From assembly GCA_017460175.1 (NCBI GenBank), contig JAFUBO010000003.1:222651-286650 (forward strand): a stretch of 64,000 nt of DNA. Direction: 5' to 3'. Positions 50,386 through 58,382 of the stretch are shown here, one piece after another. Positions within the stretch are counted from its first letter, which is position 1, and every line of letters begins with the position of its first letter. The notes under the pieces are model-generated. The model was not told where the DNA came from and did no database searches. It saw only the letters and a list, made by a program, of their open reading frames with translations. The position numbers were made by a program, and so were the translations under genes. Source of the DNA: Bacilli bacterium (GTDB lineage: Bacteria; Bacillota_I; Bacilli_A; RF39; UBA660).

Positions 50386-50535
50386 ATGAAAGCTGCTACA
50401 GGTGAATTAAACTTAACAGTTATTACTATAATAGCTATTGCTGCAGTTATCGCTTTTTTCTGGGTAATGTGGCCTAATATTCAAAAAACTATTAATTCTC
50501 AATGGTCTAATATTTCTACATATAAAGGTAATTAA
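50386..50535 (+). CDS. Flp-like pilin candidate, 49 residues
   Basis: A short gene opened by AAGAAAGGATGGG and ATG. The protein has a short polar leader with Gly-Glu (MKAATGELN), one hydrophobic helix (LTVITIIAIAAVIAFFWVMW) and a polar tail ending YKGN. Size, the G-E just before the helix and position after tadABC match Flp pilins, which are cleaved after Gly and carry Glu near position 5. Here the Glu is adjacent to the Gly, so processing is uncertain; no TadV peptidase is in the window. Own promoter 34 nt upstream, as expected for an abundant subunit. Confidence 0.75.
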   Translation: MKAATGELNLTVITIIAIAAVIAFFWVMWPNIQKTINSQWSNISTYKGN

Positions 50536-50551
50536 TATAGGGATTTAGCTT

Positions 50552-50983
50552 ATGAAGGATGCTTTTGGTGGAGTTTTAAATATAGTATTAATAGTCGTAT
50601 TTTTAGTAATTGTATCTGGAATATTGGGATTATTAGTTAATTATACTAAAGCTTTTCGTATGAAAAATATAGTTATTTCAACTATAGAGAAATATGATGG
50701 AGCTAGTGGTTGTTTTAACAGTAGTAAAGATAGTGATTGTAAAAACAAAATTATTGAAGGAGCTAATCAGATAGGTTATCATCCTTCTAATTTACGTTGC
50801 TCAGTTTCAGATGGATTTACAAAAAGTTATGATTATTTTTGCTATAAGAAAGTAAAAACTGCAAATAATAACTATGTGTATACAGTAATTACACAAGTTG
50901 ATATAGATATTCCAATTATTAATAGAATGATGGGATTGTCTATTTTCCAAGTTCATGGAGATACTAGAATTGTTAGTAAATAA
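50552..50983 (+). CDS. TadE-like pseudopilin A
   Basis: A 143-residue protein with a short N-terminus, one hydrophobic helix (LNIVLIVVFLVIVSGILGLLV), the block NYTKAFRMKN and a Cys-containing outside domain (four to five Cys). It ends VDIDIPIINRMMG and FQVHGDTRIVSK. It is a tandem paralogue of the next gene. The plan (helix near the N-terminus, then small beta domain) is that of TadE/TadF minor pilins. Confidence 0.75.
   Translation: MKDAFGGVLNIVLIVVFLVIVSGILGLLVNYTKAFRMKNIVISTIEKYDGASGCFNSSKDSDCKNKIIEGANQIGYHPSNLRCSVSDGFTKSYDYFCYKKVKTANNNYVYTVITQVDIDIPIINRMMGLSIFQVHGDTRIVSK
50639..50669 (+). repeat. 31-bp perfect direct repeat, copy 1
   Basis: Identical to 51087-51117; encodes NYTKAFRMKN in pseudopilin A. 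Confidence 0.9.
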
Positions 50984-50999
50984 TAGTAGGTGGTAATAT

Positions 51000-51449
51000 A
51001 TGCGTGATTCAATTGGTGGATCTGTTACATTAGTTGTCATAGTTGTATTTATCGTTATTGCTTTAGGATATATGGCATTTAATGTCAATTATACTAAAGC
51101 TTTTCGTATGAAAAATAAAATTATTTCTGTGTACGAAGATTTTAATGGTGATTGCAGTAAGGCTGAATGTAAAAAAGAAATAAAAGATTATTCAAATACA
51201 ATAGGTTACCCTAGAGCACGTGATTTGAGTTGCCCTAGTGGATACAACAATTTAGATAATTTGTATTGTGTAAAAAAAGTATACGTTCAAGGAAAAGATT
51301 TGGAAAAAGGCGTAGTTAATGATTTGAAAGTTAAGTATTATTATAAGATAATTACAAAAATAAATTTAGAAATACCTGTTATAAGAAATATATTTAATTA
51401 CAGATATTTTTATATAACTGGAGATACAAAATCTTTTGAACAAAAATAA
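51000..51449 (+). CDS. TadE-like pseudopilin B (tandem paralogue)
   Basis: A 149-residue protein with the same plan as its neighbour: GGSVTLVVIVVFIVIALGY helix, NYTKAFRMKN block, Cys-containing domain and a closing INLEIPVIRNIF ... YFYITGDTKSF. The Cys positions are only partly shared. AGTAGGTGGT ribosome binding site. Divergence outside the shared block suggests different places in the appendage. Confidence 0.75.
   Translation: MRDSIGGSVTLVVIVVFIVIALGYMAFNVNYTKAFRMKNKIISVYEDFNGDCSKAECKKEIKDYSNTIGYPRARDLSCPSGYNNLDNLYCVKKVYVQGKDLEKGVVNDLKVKYYYKIITKINLEIPVIRNIFNYRYFYITGDTKSFEQK
51087..51117 (+). repeat. 31-bp perfect direct repeat, copy 2
   Basis: Identical to 50639-50669; encodes NYTKAFRMKN in pseudopilin B. 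Confidence 0.9.
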
Positions 51450-51464
51450 AAAGTGGTGATTTAA

Positions 51465-52511
51465 ATGAATGTTATTGTTGCTAATAAAAAACAAAGTGAA
51501 TTAGCTAATTTAGATATTGATATTATAAAGAACTTAAATGGTGAATATGATGTTAATACTTTAATCGATATGTTTAAAAGTTTTTTCTACAATAAGATGA
51601 TTTTAGATGTAACTGCTATTAAAAATTATAATGATTTAGAAACTTATGAAATACTTTCTAAAGGATTAGGAACTGATAAAATAATATTTTTACTTCCAGA
51701 AGGTAGTAAGTTATGTACTCCTAATTTTTTAAGTCATTTAATAGACTTAGGAATATATAATTTTACTACTAATTTAAATGGTGTTAAATATTTGTTAAAA
51801 AAACCTAATACTTTAAAAGATGTGGAACATATTCAAAAGATGGTTAATAATGTAGATAGTACAATAGAGAATCAAAATAGTAATATTAATAGTAAAGAAA
51901 AAGAAGAAGTTAATAATACAATAGTTTCTACAGCAAAAATAAAAGATGGACTAACTATTGTTGGATTTAGAAATGTTACAGAGAGTGCAGGAGCTACTAC
52001 TTTAATATATATGTTAAAGAAAGAGTTAGGTCGTACTTATGGTAACGATAATGTTATTGGTATAGAAATTAATAAAAATGACTTTGTTTATTTTAATGAT
52101 AAACATCTAATTTCTATAAGAGAGAATGAAATTAAAAATACATTAGATAAATATGCTGATGCTAATGTTATTTTAATAGATTTAAATAATTCAGTAGATG
52201 ATAGTTTTTGTGGAGATATTATTTATATAATAGAACCAACTACAATAAAACTTAATAAATTGATTCAAAGAAACAAAGTTATTTTTAGTAAATTACTTAA
52301 TAAAAAAGTAATTTTAAATAAGAGTTCTTTGTTGAATAATGATGTTAGTGATTTTGAAAAAGAAGCAGGGATTAGAGTCTTCTATAATATGCCATCATTA
52401 GATGAAAGAAAAAGAAATGAAGTTATTAATGATTTTTTAATAAGATTAGGATTAATCAACAATAATAACAACAACAATTCAGGTGGAATTTTTGGATTGT
52501 TTAGACGTTAA
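51465..52511 (+). CDS. TadZ/CpaE-like protein with degenerate P-loop
   Basis: A 348-residue cytoplasmic protein. The first 115 residues resemble a receiver-like alpha/beta domain (IIFLLPEGSKL; HLIDLGIYNFTTN), followed by a linker and a MinD/ParA-like domain (about 165-330). Its P-loop reads ESAGATTLIY, lacking the signature Lys of GKTT. VILIDLNNSVDD takes the Walker B place. The C-terminus has a run of seven Asn and the amphipathic-looking GGIFGLFRR, similar in style to MinD membrane-targeting tails. TadZ proteins mark the pole for Tad assembly and are often P-loop deviant. Called by context and fold pattern. Confidence 0.65.
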   Translation: MNVIVANKKQSELANLDIDIIKNLNGEYDVNTLIDMFKSFFYNKMILDVTAIKNYNDLETYEILSKGLGTDKIIFLLPEGSKLCTPNFLSHLIDLGIYNFTTNLNGVKYLLKKPNTLKDVEHIQKMVNNVDSTIENQNSNINSKEKEEVNNTIVSTAKIKDGLTIVGFRNVTESAGATTLIYMLKKELGRTYGNDNVIGIEINKNDFVYFNDKHLISIRENEIKNTLDKYADANVILIDLNNSVDDSFCGDIIYIIEPTTIKLNKLIQRNKVIFSKLLNKKVILNKSSLLNNDVSDFEKEAGIRVFYNMPSLDERKRNEVINDFLIRLGLINNNNNNNSGGIFGLFRR

Positions 52512-52527
52512 TTTGACATTAAATTGA

Positions 52528-52556
52528 TTGACAAAGTAAAATATATGATATATTAT
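52528..52556 (+). promoter_or_regulatory. Strong promoter of the VirB2-like gene
   Basis: TTGACA (52528-52533), 17-nt spacer, TATTAT (52551-52556). Another TTGACA (52513-52518) lies upstream without a matched -10. Confidence 0.8.
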
Positions 52557-52581
52557 ATTGTTAGTAAAGGAGTGTTTATTT

Positions 52582-52899
52582 ATGGACGGATGTCATGGAT
52601 TATTACCATTAGTAAAAATAATTGCTATTGTAGTTAAAATTTTCTGGATATTAATTCCAATTGCATTAATTATTTTTGGTACAATTGATTTAGGAAAAGC
52701 TGTTATCGCAAGCGATGAAAAAGAAGTAAAGGGTGCTCAAGGAAGATTAATTAAAAGATTTATTTATGCAGCACTTGTATTCTTTATTCCTATGTTAGTA
52801 TCTGCTGTAATGGGTATTGTTGCTGAAAGTGGAGACTATAGAGAAGATGATACAGATAACTGGAGAACTTGTGCACAAAATGCAGGATTAATTAAATAA
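52582..52899 (+). CDS. VirB2/TrbC-like pilin subunit candidate
   Basis: About 105 residues with two hydrophobic helices: IIAIVVKIFWILIPIALIIF, then a basic loop (QGRLIKRF), then IYAALVFFIPMLVSAVMGIV. This two-helix hairpin with a positively charged cytoplasmic loop is the VirB2/TrbC pilin plan. Start ATG 52582 is set by AAAGGAGTG; the codon at 52558 lies at the promoter. Sandwiched between its own promoter and terminator, so it can be made in excess over the machine. Paralogous to 52991 and to the N-terminal part of 32745. Confidence 0.72.
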   Translation: MDGCHGLLPLVKIIAIVVKIFWILIPIALIIFGTIDLGKAVIASDEKEVKGAQGRLIKRFIYAALVFFIPMLVSAVMGIVAESGDYREDDTDNWRTCAQNAGLIK

Positions 52900-52910
52900 A
52901 AATAAATGTA

Positions 52911-52944
52911 AAAAAAATAGTAATATGATTGCTATTTTTTTTTT
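52911..52944 (+). terminator. Terminator of the VirB2-like gene
   Basis: AATAGTAA, loop TATGA, TTGCTATT (one G-U), flanked by A and T runs. Confidence 0.8.
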
Positions 52945-52970
52945 GTTTTGATATACTTATTGTGATATAC

Positions 52971-52979
52971 TGTGTTAAT
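52971..52979 (+). promoter_or_regulatory. Extended -10 (TGTTAATGG region weak); probable promoter just upstream of the second VirB2-like gene
   Basis: A TGATATACT element stands shortly before this point (about 52961-52970), giving a promoter for the downstream type IV secretion genes after the terminator. Position is approximate and the -35 is poor. Confidence 0.4.
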
Positions 52980-52990
52980 GGAGTGGAATT

Positions 52991-53449
52991 ATGAGAAAGA
53001 GAATAATTACAATTATTTTAATTATTACAACTGTATTATTTATATCTCCAGTAAATACTAGGGCACTATCAATAAATAGTGCAAGTGAGAAAATTATTAG
53101 TAATGTTTATATATTAGACAATGAACAAGTAGTTACACAAGATATAGATGAATGTGAAGGTAGTAATTCAATATTTGGTGATCCTACCGATGAAGATTCT
53201 GTAGCATGGTTAATTCAACAAATAATGAATTATATTAAAGTTATAGGACCTATTTTAGTCTTATTACTTAGTAGTATAGATTTTATTAAAGTAATTGTAA
53301 AAAGTGATGATGAAGCAATGGCAAAGGCTAAGAAAAAGTTAATTATTAGGCTTATTTTGGCAGTGTTATTATTCTTAATTCCTACATTAGTACAAGCACT
53401 TTTAGGAGTATATGGAATATCATCAGATCCAACATGTGGAATACAATAG
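52991..53449 (+). CDS. VirB2-like protein with signal peptide
   Basis: A 152-residue protein. A Sec-type signal sequence (RIITIILIITTVLFISPVNTRA) is followed by an acidic outside segment with a Cys, then two helices: VIGPILVLLLSSIDFIKVIV, basic loop (KAKKKLIIR) and LILAVLLFLIPTLVQALLGV. The same hairpin plan is found in 52582-52899, but with a cleavable leader, closer to proteobacterial VirB2 precursors. First gene of the VirB6-VirB3-VirB4 run. GGAGTGG ribosome binding site. Confidence 0.7.
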   Translation: MRKRIITIILIITTVLFISPVNTRALSINSASEKIISNVYILDNEQVVTQDIDECEGSNSIFGDPTDEDSVAWLIQQIMNYIKVIGPILVLLLSSIDFIKVIVKSDDEAMAKAKKKLIIRLILAVLLFLIPTLVQALLGVYGISSDPTCGIQ

Positions 53450-53470
53450 AATGAAAAGAGGTGTCATTTA

Positions 53471-55702
53471 ATGCTAGATACTGTAAATATGATAACAACA
53501 TCAGCCAGAACTTATTTAGGTATGGTTGATTTTGCTGTTTATTATTTATTAAGATATGCATATGAATTGTTCTTTAATGTAGCAACTTCCAATTTTTTAA
53601 ATGGCGAGATTATTTTTTCGGTGTTTAGTAGAATCCAATTAATAATTGGAATTTTTATGATGTTTCAACTTACAATGACAATTATTAAAGGTATTGTTAA
53701 TCCTGATTCATTTACAGATGGTAAAACAGGATTTGGTAATATAGTTACGCGTATTGTTATATCATTAACTTTATTGACGCTTTTAGTACCTTTAAATATT
53801 GCTTCTCCTAGTAATAAATATGAAAGACATATAAATAATAGTGGTATTTTATTCGGAACTTTATATTCTTTACAAGAAAGAATATTATCAAAAAATACTA
53901 TTGGAAGATTAATATTTGGTAATGATGATACAGATTATACATCTGATTCATCTGATAGAACAGAACTTGAATCTTCGGCAAATAAATTTGTATCAACAGT
54001 ATTAAAAACATTTTATGTATTAAATACTAATGAAGATGGAGATTTTGTTTGTAGTGATGGTGAAGATATCGAAGATGCATATAATGAAGAAGATGTTAGT
54101 CCAATTTATATAATATTATTGGGGTCTCAAACATGTAGTACTGATGAAGAAACAAGTCAGTCACCTCTTGGAATACTTTCTATATTTGGACTTTCAGCAT
54201 TTGGAGTAACAGGGCTTGGAAATGTTTCTAATCAAGTATATGTTATTTCGTTGTTTCCTATAATTCCAGGAATAGTTGGTATTATACTTGTTTGGTTGAT
54301 ATTCAAATTAACTTTTGATGTAGCAGTTCGTGTTATTAAACTTGCAGCATTACAGTTAATGGCACCAATTCCAATTGTTTCATATATGGATCCAAAAGGT
54401 AGTAAAGATGGAGCATTTAGTTCATGGGTTAAGTTATTATCAACAACTTATTTAGATTTGTTCACCCATCTTGCAGTTATATATTTTGCCATGGCAATAA
54501 TTAGTAAATTGATTATGGAAATTAATTTAAGTATTCCATCAGCAAGTGAAACTACTGGAAATATTTTTTCATCAACATTATTATTAAAAGATACATTTGT
54601 TATTTTAGTAATTGCAATATTTATATTTGCTAAAGATGCACCTAAGTTCTTTAAACAGATGTTAGGTATAAAAGGTGATGGTAAATTCTTTAGTGCATTT
54701 GGTGATGCTTTAGGAATAGGAACTTCGGCATTTTTATCTGTTGGTAATGCTGTAGCTGGAGCTAGGGCTAGTAGAATGGCAGATGAAACGCGTCAAGCAG
54801 AGGGTAAAAAAGATATATTTGGTAATAATGTAGATCCAAATGGTAGTTTTAATAGGGCTAAGCATGCACTTGCTGGTATATTTGGCGGTGTCAGTGGATT
54901 TACTACAGGTGTTGGAGCATCATTGGGTGCCAAAGATCATAAAGCAAAAGCCGCTTGGGATGTTATGCAAAAGAGAAATGCTACAGCACTTGCTAGAGGT
55001 AGTGATGGTTCTACAATATTAGGACGTATGAGTTCTAGTGCTCTTACTGCATTTACAGGTGAAGGTGCTGCTGGTGCTACTGAAAGAGAGATTTCAACTA
55101 ATAAGGCTAGAATCGATGCATTGAAAGCTATTCAATCACGTGTCAAAAGTGAAATGGTTAAATCTACTTATACAGTAGGTAAACTTGGTGTTGTTGGTGC
55201 TGATGGAAGATCAGCTCGTGCTAATTATAAAGACTTTATGTCTAGATATGAAGCTGCTAAAACTCAACAATTGAATTCTTTTCAATATATGAACTTAACT
55301 ACTGGTCAGTTAGAGACTATAGATATGAAAACTGCTGAAGATCAAAAAGGATTTTTACTTAAAAATAATGAAGATAATTATATTAAACGTATGTTAGGTA
55401 ATTATGTTCCTACTGCTGCTGAGATACAAGATGGTGATAGGGCTGATAACTATTCTCTTTCTGGAAATGAAAAACAAGATAATTTATTCACTACATTAGT
55501 GCGTAATGCTAAAACATTGGGTGCTTCTGTTGAATTTTCAAGCGATGCTGATGGTAAACTTACTAAAATTAGAAATACAGATATTACAAGTAGAGATTCT
55601 ATCAATACTGCGATTGATAACCTTACTGCATATAATGTTCAACTTGGTCAAGAAAATGCCATTAACAAGGCAAATGATCGATATAGTGGAAATAAGAATT
55701 AG
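53471..55702 (+). CDS. VirB6/TrbL-like polytopic channel protein
   Basis: A 743-residue protein. The first 400 residues contain about seven membrane helices with the VirB6/TrbL plan (FSRIQLIIGIFMMFQLTMTII; IIPGIVGIILVWLIFKL; VIKLAALQLMAPIPIVSYM; TFVILVIAIFIFAKDAPKF). The last roughly 330 residues are a soluble Ala/Gly-rich domain (AGARASRMADETRQ; GIFGGVSGFTTGVGASLGA). It is the expected inner-membrane channel of a Gram-positive type IV secretion system. GAGGTGTC ribosome binding site; the VirB3-like gene follows after 23 nt. Confidence 0.8.
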   Translation: MLDTVNMITTSARTYLGMVDFAVYYLLRYAYELFFNVATSNFLNGEIIFSVFSRIQLIIGIFMMFQLTMTIIKGIVNPDSFTDGKTGFGNIVTRIVISLTLLTLLVPLNIASPSNKYERHINNSGILFGTLYSLQERILSKNTIGRLIFGNDDTDYTSDSSDRTELESSANKFVSTVLKTFYVLNTNEDGDFVCSDGEDIEDAYNEEDVSPIYIILLGSQTCSTDEETSQSPLGILSIFGLSAFGVTGLGNVSNQVYVISLFPIIPGIVGIILVWLIFKLTFDVAVRVIKLAALQLMAPIPIVSYMDPKGSKDGAFSSWVKLLSTTYLDLFTHLAVIYFAMAIISKLIMEINLSIPSASETTGNIFSSTLLLKDTFVILVIAIFIFAKDAPKFFKQMLGIKGDGKFFSAFGDALGIGTSAFLSVGNAVAGARASRMADETRQAEGKKDIFGNNVDPNGSFNRAKHALAGIFGGVSGFTTGVGASLGAKDHKAKAAWDVMQKRNATALARGSDGSTILGRMSSSALTAFTGEGAAGATEREISTNKARIDALKAIQSRVKSEMVKSTYTVGKLGVVGADGRSARANYKDFMSRYEAAKTQQLNSFQYMNLTTGQLETIDMKTAEDQKGFLLKNNEDNYIKRMLGNYVPTAAEIQDGDRADNYSLSGNEKQDNLFTTLVRNAKTLGASVEFSSDADGKLTKIRNTDITSRDSINTAIDNLTAYNVQLGQENAINKANDRYSGNKN

Positions 55703-55725
55703 AATAAAAAGGAGTGTGATATTAA

Positions 55726-56043
55726 GTGTATAATCAATATTTAATTCCTGCTAATACAAAGAGAGGAAAATTGATACTTGGATGGTTTAGACCATTTGAT
55801 TTAGCACTATTTGGTAGTGGTATACTTGTAACGCTTGTATTACTTGCTTTTCTACCATTAGGTAGTACACTATTAACTATTTTAGTATTATCACCGGCTT
55901 TAATTACTGCATTTTTAGTAATGCCGGTTCCTAATTATCATAATATGCTAAATGTTATAGTGGAGTTATATCAATTTTTAACAAATAGACAAACATATAG
56001 ATGGAAAGGTTGGTGTTGGAAAGATGGCAAAGGTAAAAAGTAG
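55726..56043 (+). CDS. VirB3/PrgI-like protein
   Basis: A 105-residue protein with start GTG 55726 after AAAAGGAGTG. It has two close membrane helices (LALFGSGILVTLVLLAFL and LLTILVLSPALITAFLVM) and a Trp-rich C-terminal tail (RWKGWCWKDGKGKK). Size, helices and place right before VirB4 fit the PrgI/VirB3 family. It overlaps the next gene by 20 nt. Confidence 0.8.
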   Translation: MYNQYLIPANTKRGKLILGWFRPFDLALFGSGILVTLVLLAFLPLGSTLLTILVLSPALITAFLVMPVPNYHNMLNVIVELYQFLTNRQTYRWKGWCWKDGKGKK

Positions 56044-56572
56044 TGGCTTTACAGAAGATTGGTTGCCAGTAAAGGCTATTCAAAATAATATGATTATTAC
56101 TAGTAATAATGATAAAGTTACTGGTGTAAAGATTACACCTAAAAATATATTTATTTTGGATTCTGTTACTCAAGAAAATATATTGATAGGGTTACGTAAT
56201 TTTTATAATACTATTGATTTTGAATTTTGGTTAGTTGTTGCTGATAGACCAGTTGATATTTCTGTATATATGTCACAATTACAATTATTGTTTCAAGAGG
56301 CACAATCTCCTGCAGTTAAAAAATTAATAGCTCAAGATATTGAAAAAGGAGAAACTTTTATTCGTAATAATGTATGTGATACAGAATATTATTTTATGTT
56401 TAAAGGAAAAGATCCAGATTTACTTATGAAAAGGGTTCGTCAAATGATTAATGGTTTAGCAACATGTGGATTAAATGCATCTTTAATAAGTAATGAAGAT
56501 TTAAGATTAGTATTAGAGAATTTCTTAAATGGGGGTAATACTACAGAGTTTGGAACGGTGATGCCAGTATGA
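56024..56572 (+). CDS. VirB4 N-terminal half as a separate protein
   Basis: A 182-residue soluble protein that matches the N-terminal region of TraC/VirB4-type ATPases (EDWLPVKAIQNNMIITSNNDK; ITPKNIFILDSVTQENILIGL). In typical members this is joined to the ATPase domain. Here it ends TVMPV and its stop overlaps the ATG of the ATPase gene (ATGA), so the two chains are made together. Either a natural split or a fixed ancestral separation seen in this lineage; a sequencing frameshift is unlikely because both ORFs have proper ends. Confidence 0.75.
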   Translation: MAKVKSSGFTEDWLPVKAIQNNMIITSNNDKVTGVKITPKNIFILDSVTQENILIGLRNFYNTIDFEFWLVVADRPVDISVYMSQLQLLFQEAQSPAVKKLIAQDIEKGETFIRNNVCDTEYYFMFKGKDPDLLMKRVRQMINGLATCGLNASLISNEDLRLVLENFLNGGNTTEFGTVMPV

Positions 56573-58359
56573 GTACAAGTATAAGAAGTCAATTAGCTCC
56601 TAAGGGACTACATTTTTCTCCTAGTGATTTTATAATTAGTGATAAATATGCAACTATATTAACAGTTGTTTCATATCCTAAATATATTATGCCTGGTTAT
56701 TTATCATCACTTACTAATATGAGTGGAATTAAAGTAGTAGTTAAACATATACCAGTTCCATTTCAAGAAATGAGTAAGATGTTAAACAAGCAAATTGCTG
56801 AATTAAGGGAAAGATATAATACAGAAAGAGATCAAACAGTAAGAGAAAGAATAAGACAAGATGCAGAAAGTTTGGAATATTTTACGTCTATGCTTGCTGG
56901 TAGTCAAGCTCGTATATTTGATTTTCAAATGCACATAATGATTACTGCTGATACTAAGGAAGATTTAGAATTAAAGAAATTAAATGTAAAGAATTATTTA
57001 GATGCAATGGAATTAAAAGCTATTTCTTTAAGATTTGAACAAGAAAAAGTTTTAAAATCAATTATTCCTGTATTTCCTAGTCAAGATATTGAACAAAGAA
57101 TTGGTACTCCTATTCCTTCAGTTACAATATCTGCTATGTATCCATTTATATTTGATAGTATAAAAGATCCTGGATTATCTACATTACTTGGAGTTGATTT
57201 TTCTGGGGGTGTTATATTATTTAATCAATTCTTATATAGAATTCGTAAAGAAAATAATAGAAATAATGCTAATATGATTATGTTAGGTACATCTGGTAGT
57301 GGTAAATCTACTGCTGCTAAATTACTATTAAGAAGTCATATACGTAATGGGTATCAAATTGTGATTATTGATCCAGAAGATGAATTTAGAGAATTAACTC
57401 GTGCTTATGGTGGTGATACAATTGATATTGCAAAGGGTGGACAATTTGGTCTTATAAATCCACTTGAAATAGTAATAGATGCTGATGAGGAAGAAATTAG
57501 ACAGGGACTTGGTTATACTGTTTTAACTAGAACTTTACAATTTTTGAAAGCATTTATGAAGTATTATGATCCATCTATTACAGAAGATGTTTTAACAATG
57601 TTTTCTGAAATAGTACAAGATACATATAGACGTTTTGGTATTGATTTTACTAGTGATTTTTCAAGATATACATCAGCTGATTACCCAACATTTAGTGATG
57701 TATATGCTACTATTAAAGGAAGACTTATGTCTATGACTGAGCAAACTCAAGAACGTGATATAATGGAAAGACTTGAGTTAAAAGTTAGACCAATTGTTAA
57801 TGAATTGAAATTTTATTTTGATGGTCATACTACTATTCGTAGAGGTAGTGACTTCATGGTATTCAATATAAAAGAATTAATGAATAGTGATAGTACTGTT
57901 AAAAATGCATTATTCTTCAATGTACTTAAATATGCTTGGGGATTATGCTTAGATTTTAATAAAAATACTGTATTAATGGTTGATGAAGCTCATGTATTAT
58001 TAGGTGATAATAATGCACTTGGAGCTGATTTCCTTGCACAGGTACAAAGACGTGCACGTAAGTATAATACAGGTACAGTAATTATTACTCAACAACCTAG
58101 TGATTTTTCAGATCCTGCTGTTATCACTCAAGGTAAAGCTATTTTCGATAACTCATCATATTATTTGATTATGGGTCTTAAAAAGCAAGCTGTTGATGAT
58201 TTATCATTATTAATTGATTTAAATGAAAGTGAGAAAGAAAGTATAAAACATTATTCTCAAGGTGAAGCATTGTTTGTATGTGGAAATAGAAGAATGAGAA
58301 TTAATATTGCTGTTACACAAGAAGAATTAGATTCCTTTGGTATAGGTGGAGGATTCTAG
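56569..58359 (+). CDS. virB4: VirB4-family secretion ATPase
   Basis: A 596-residue ATPase of the TraG/VirB4/FtsK-HerA type. Walker A is GTSGSGKSTA (about 240), Walker B LMVDEAHVLLG (about 467), and RRARKYNTGTVIITQQP and the Arg-finger region GLKKQAVDDL follow. VirB4 energises substrate and pilin handling at the inner membrane. The N-terminal part (to about 220) has the VirB4 coiled region (ELRERYNTERDQTVRE). The missing N-terminal cap is supplied by the preceding gene. Confidence 0.93.
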   Translation: MSTSIRSQLAPKGLHFSPSDFIISDKYATILTVVSYPKYIMPGYLSSLTNMSGIKVVVKHIPVPFQEMSKMLNKQIAELRERYNTERDQTVRERIRQDAESLEYFTSMLAGSQARIFDFQMHIMITADTKEDLELKKLNVKNYLDAMELKAISLRFEQEKVLKSIIPVFPSQDIEQRIGTPIPSVTISAMYPFIFDSIKDPGLSTLLGVDFSGGVILFNQFLYRIRKENNRNNANMIMLGTSGSGKSTAAKLLLRSHIRNGYQIVIIDPEDEFRELTRAYGGDTIDIAKGGQFGLINPLEIVIDADEEEIRQGLGYTVLTRTLQFLKAFMKYYDPSITEDVLTMFSEIVQDTYRRFGIDFTSDFSRYTSADYPTFSDVYATIKGRLMSMTEQTQERDIMERLELKVRPIVNELKFYFDGHTTIRRGSDFMVFNIKELMNSDSTVKNALFFNVLKYAWGLCLDFNKNTVLMVDEAHVLLGDNNALGADFLAQVQRRARKYNTGTVIITQQPSDFSDPAVITQGKAIFDNSSYYLIMGLKKQAVDDLSLLIDLNESEKESIKHYSQGEALFVCGNRRMRINIAVTQEELDSFGIGGGF

Positions 58360-58382
58360 AATACAGCAAAAGTTAGGTGGTG

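Noticed and set aside
52470-52500. Asn-run repeat as a sequencing artefact
   Set aside because: The AAT/AAC codon run is in frame, mixed in codon use, and the protein continues sensibly to its stop.
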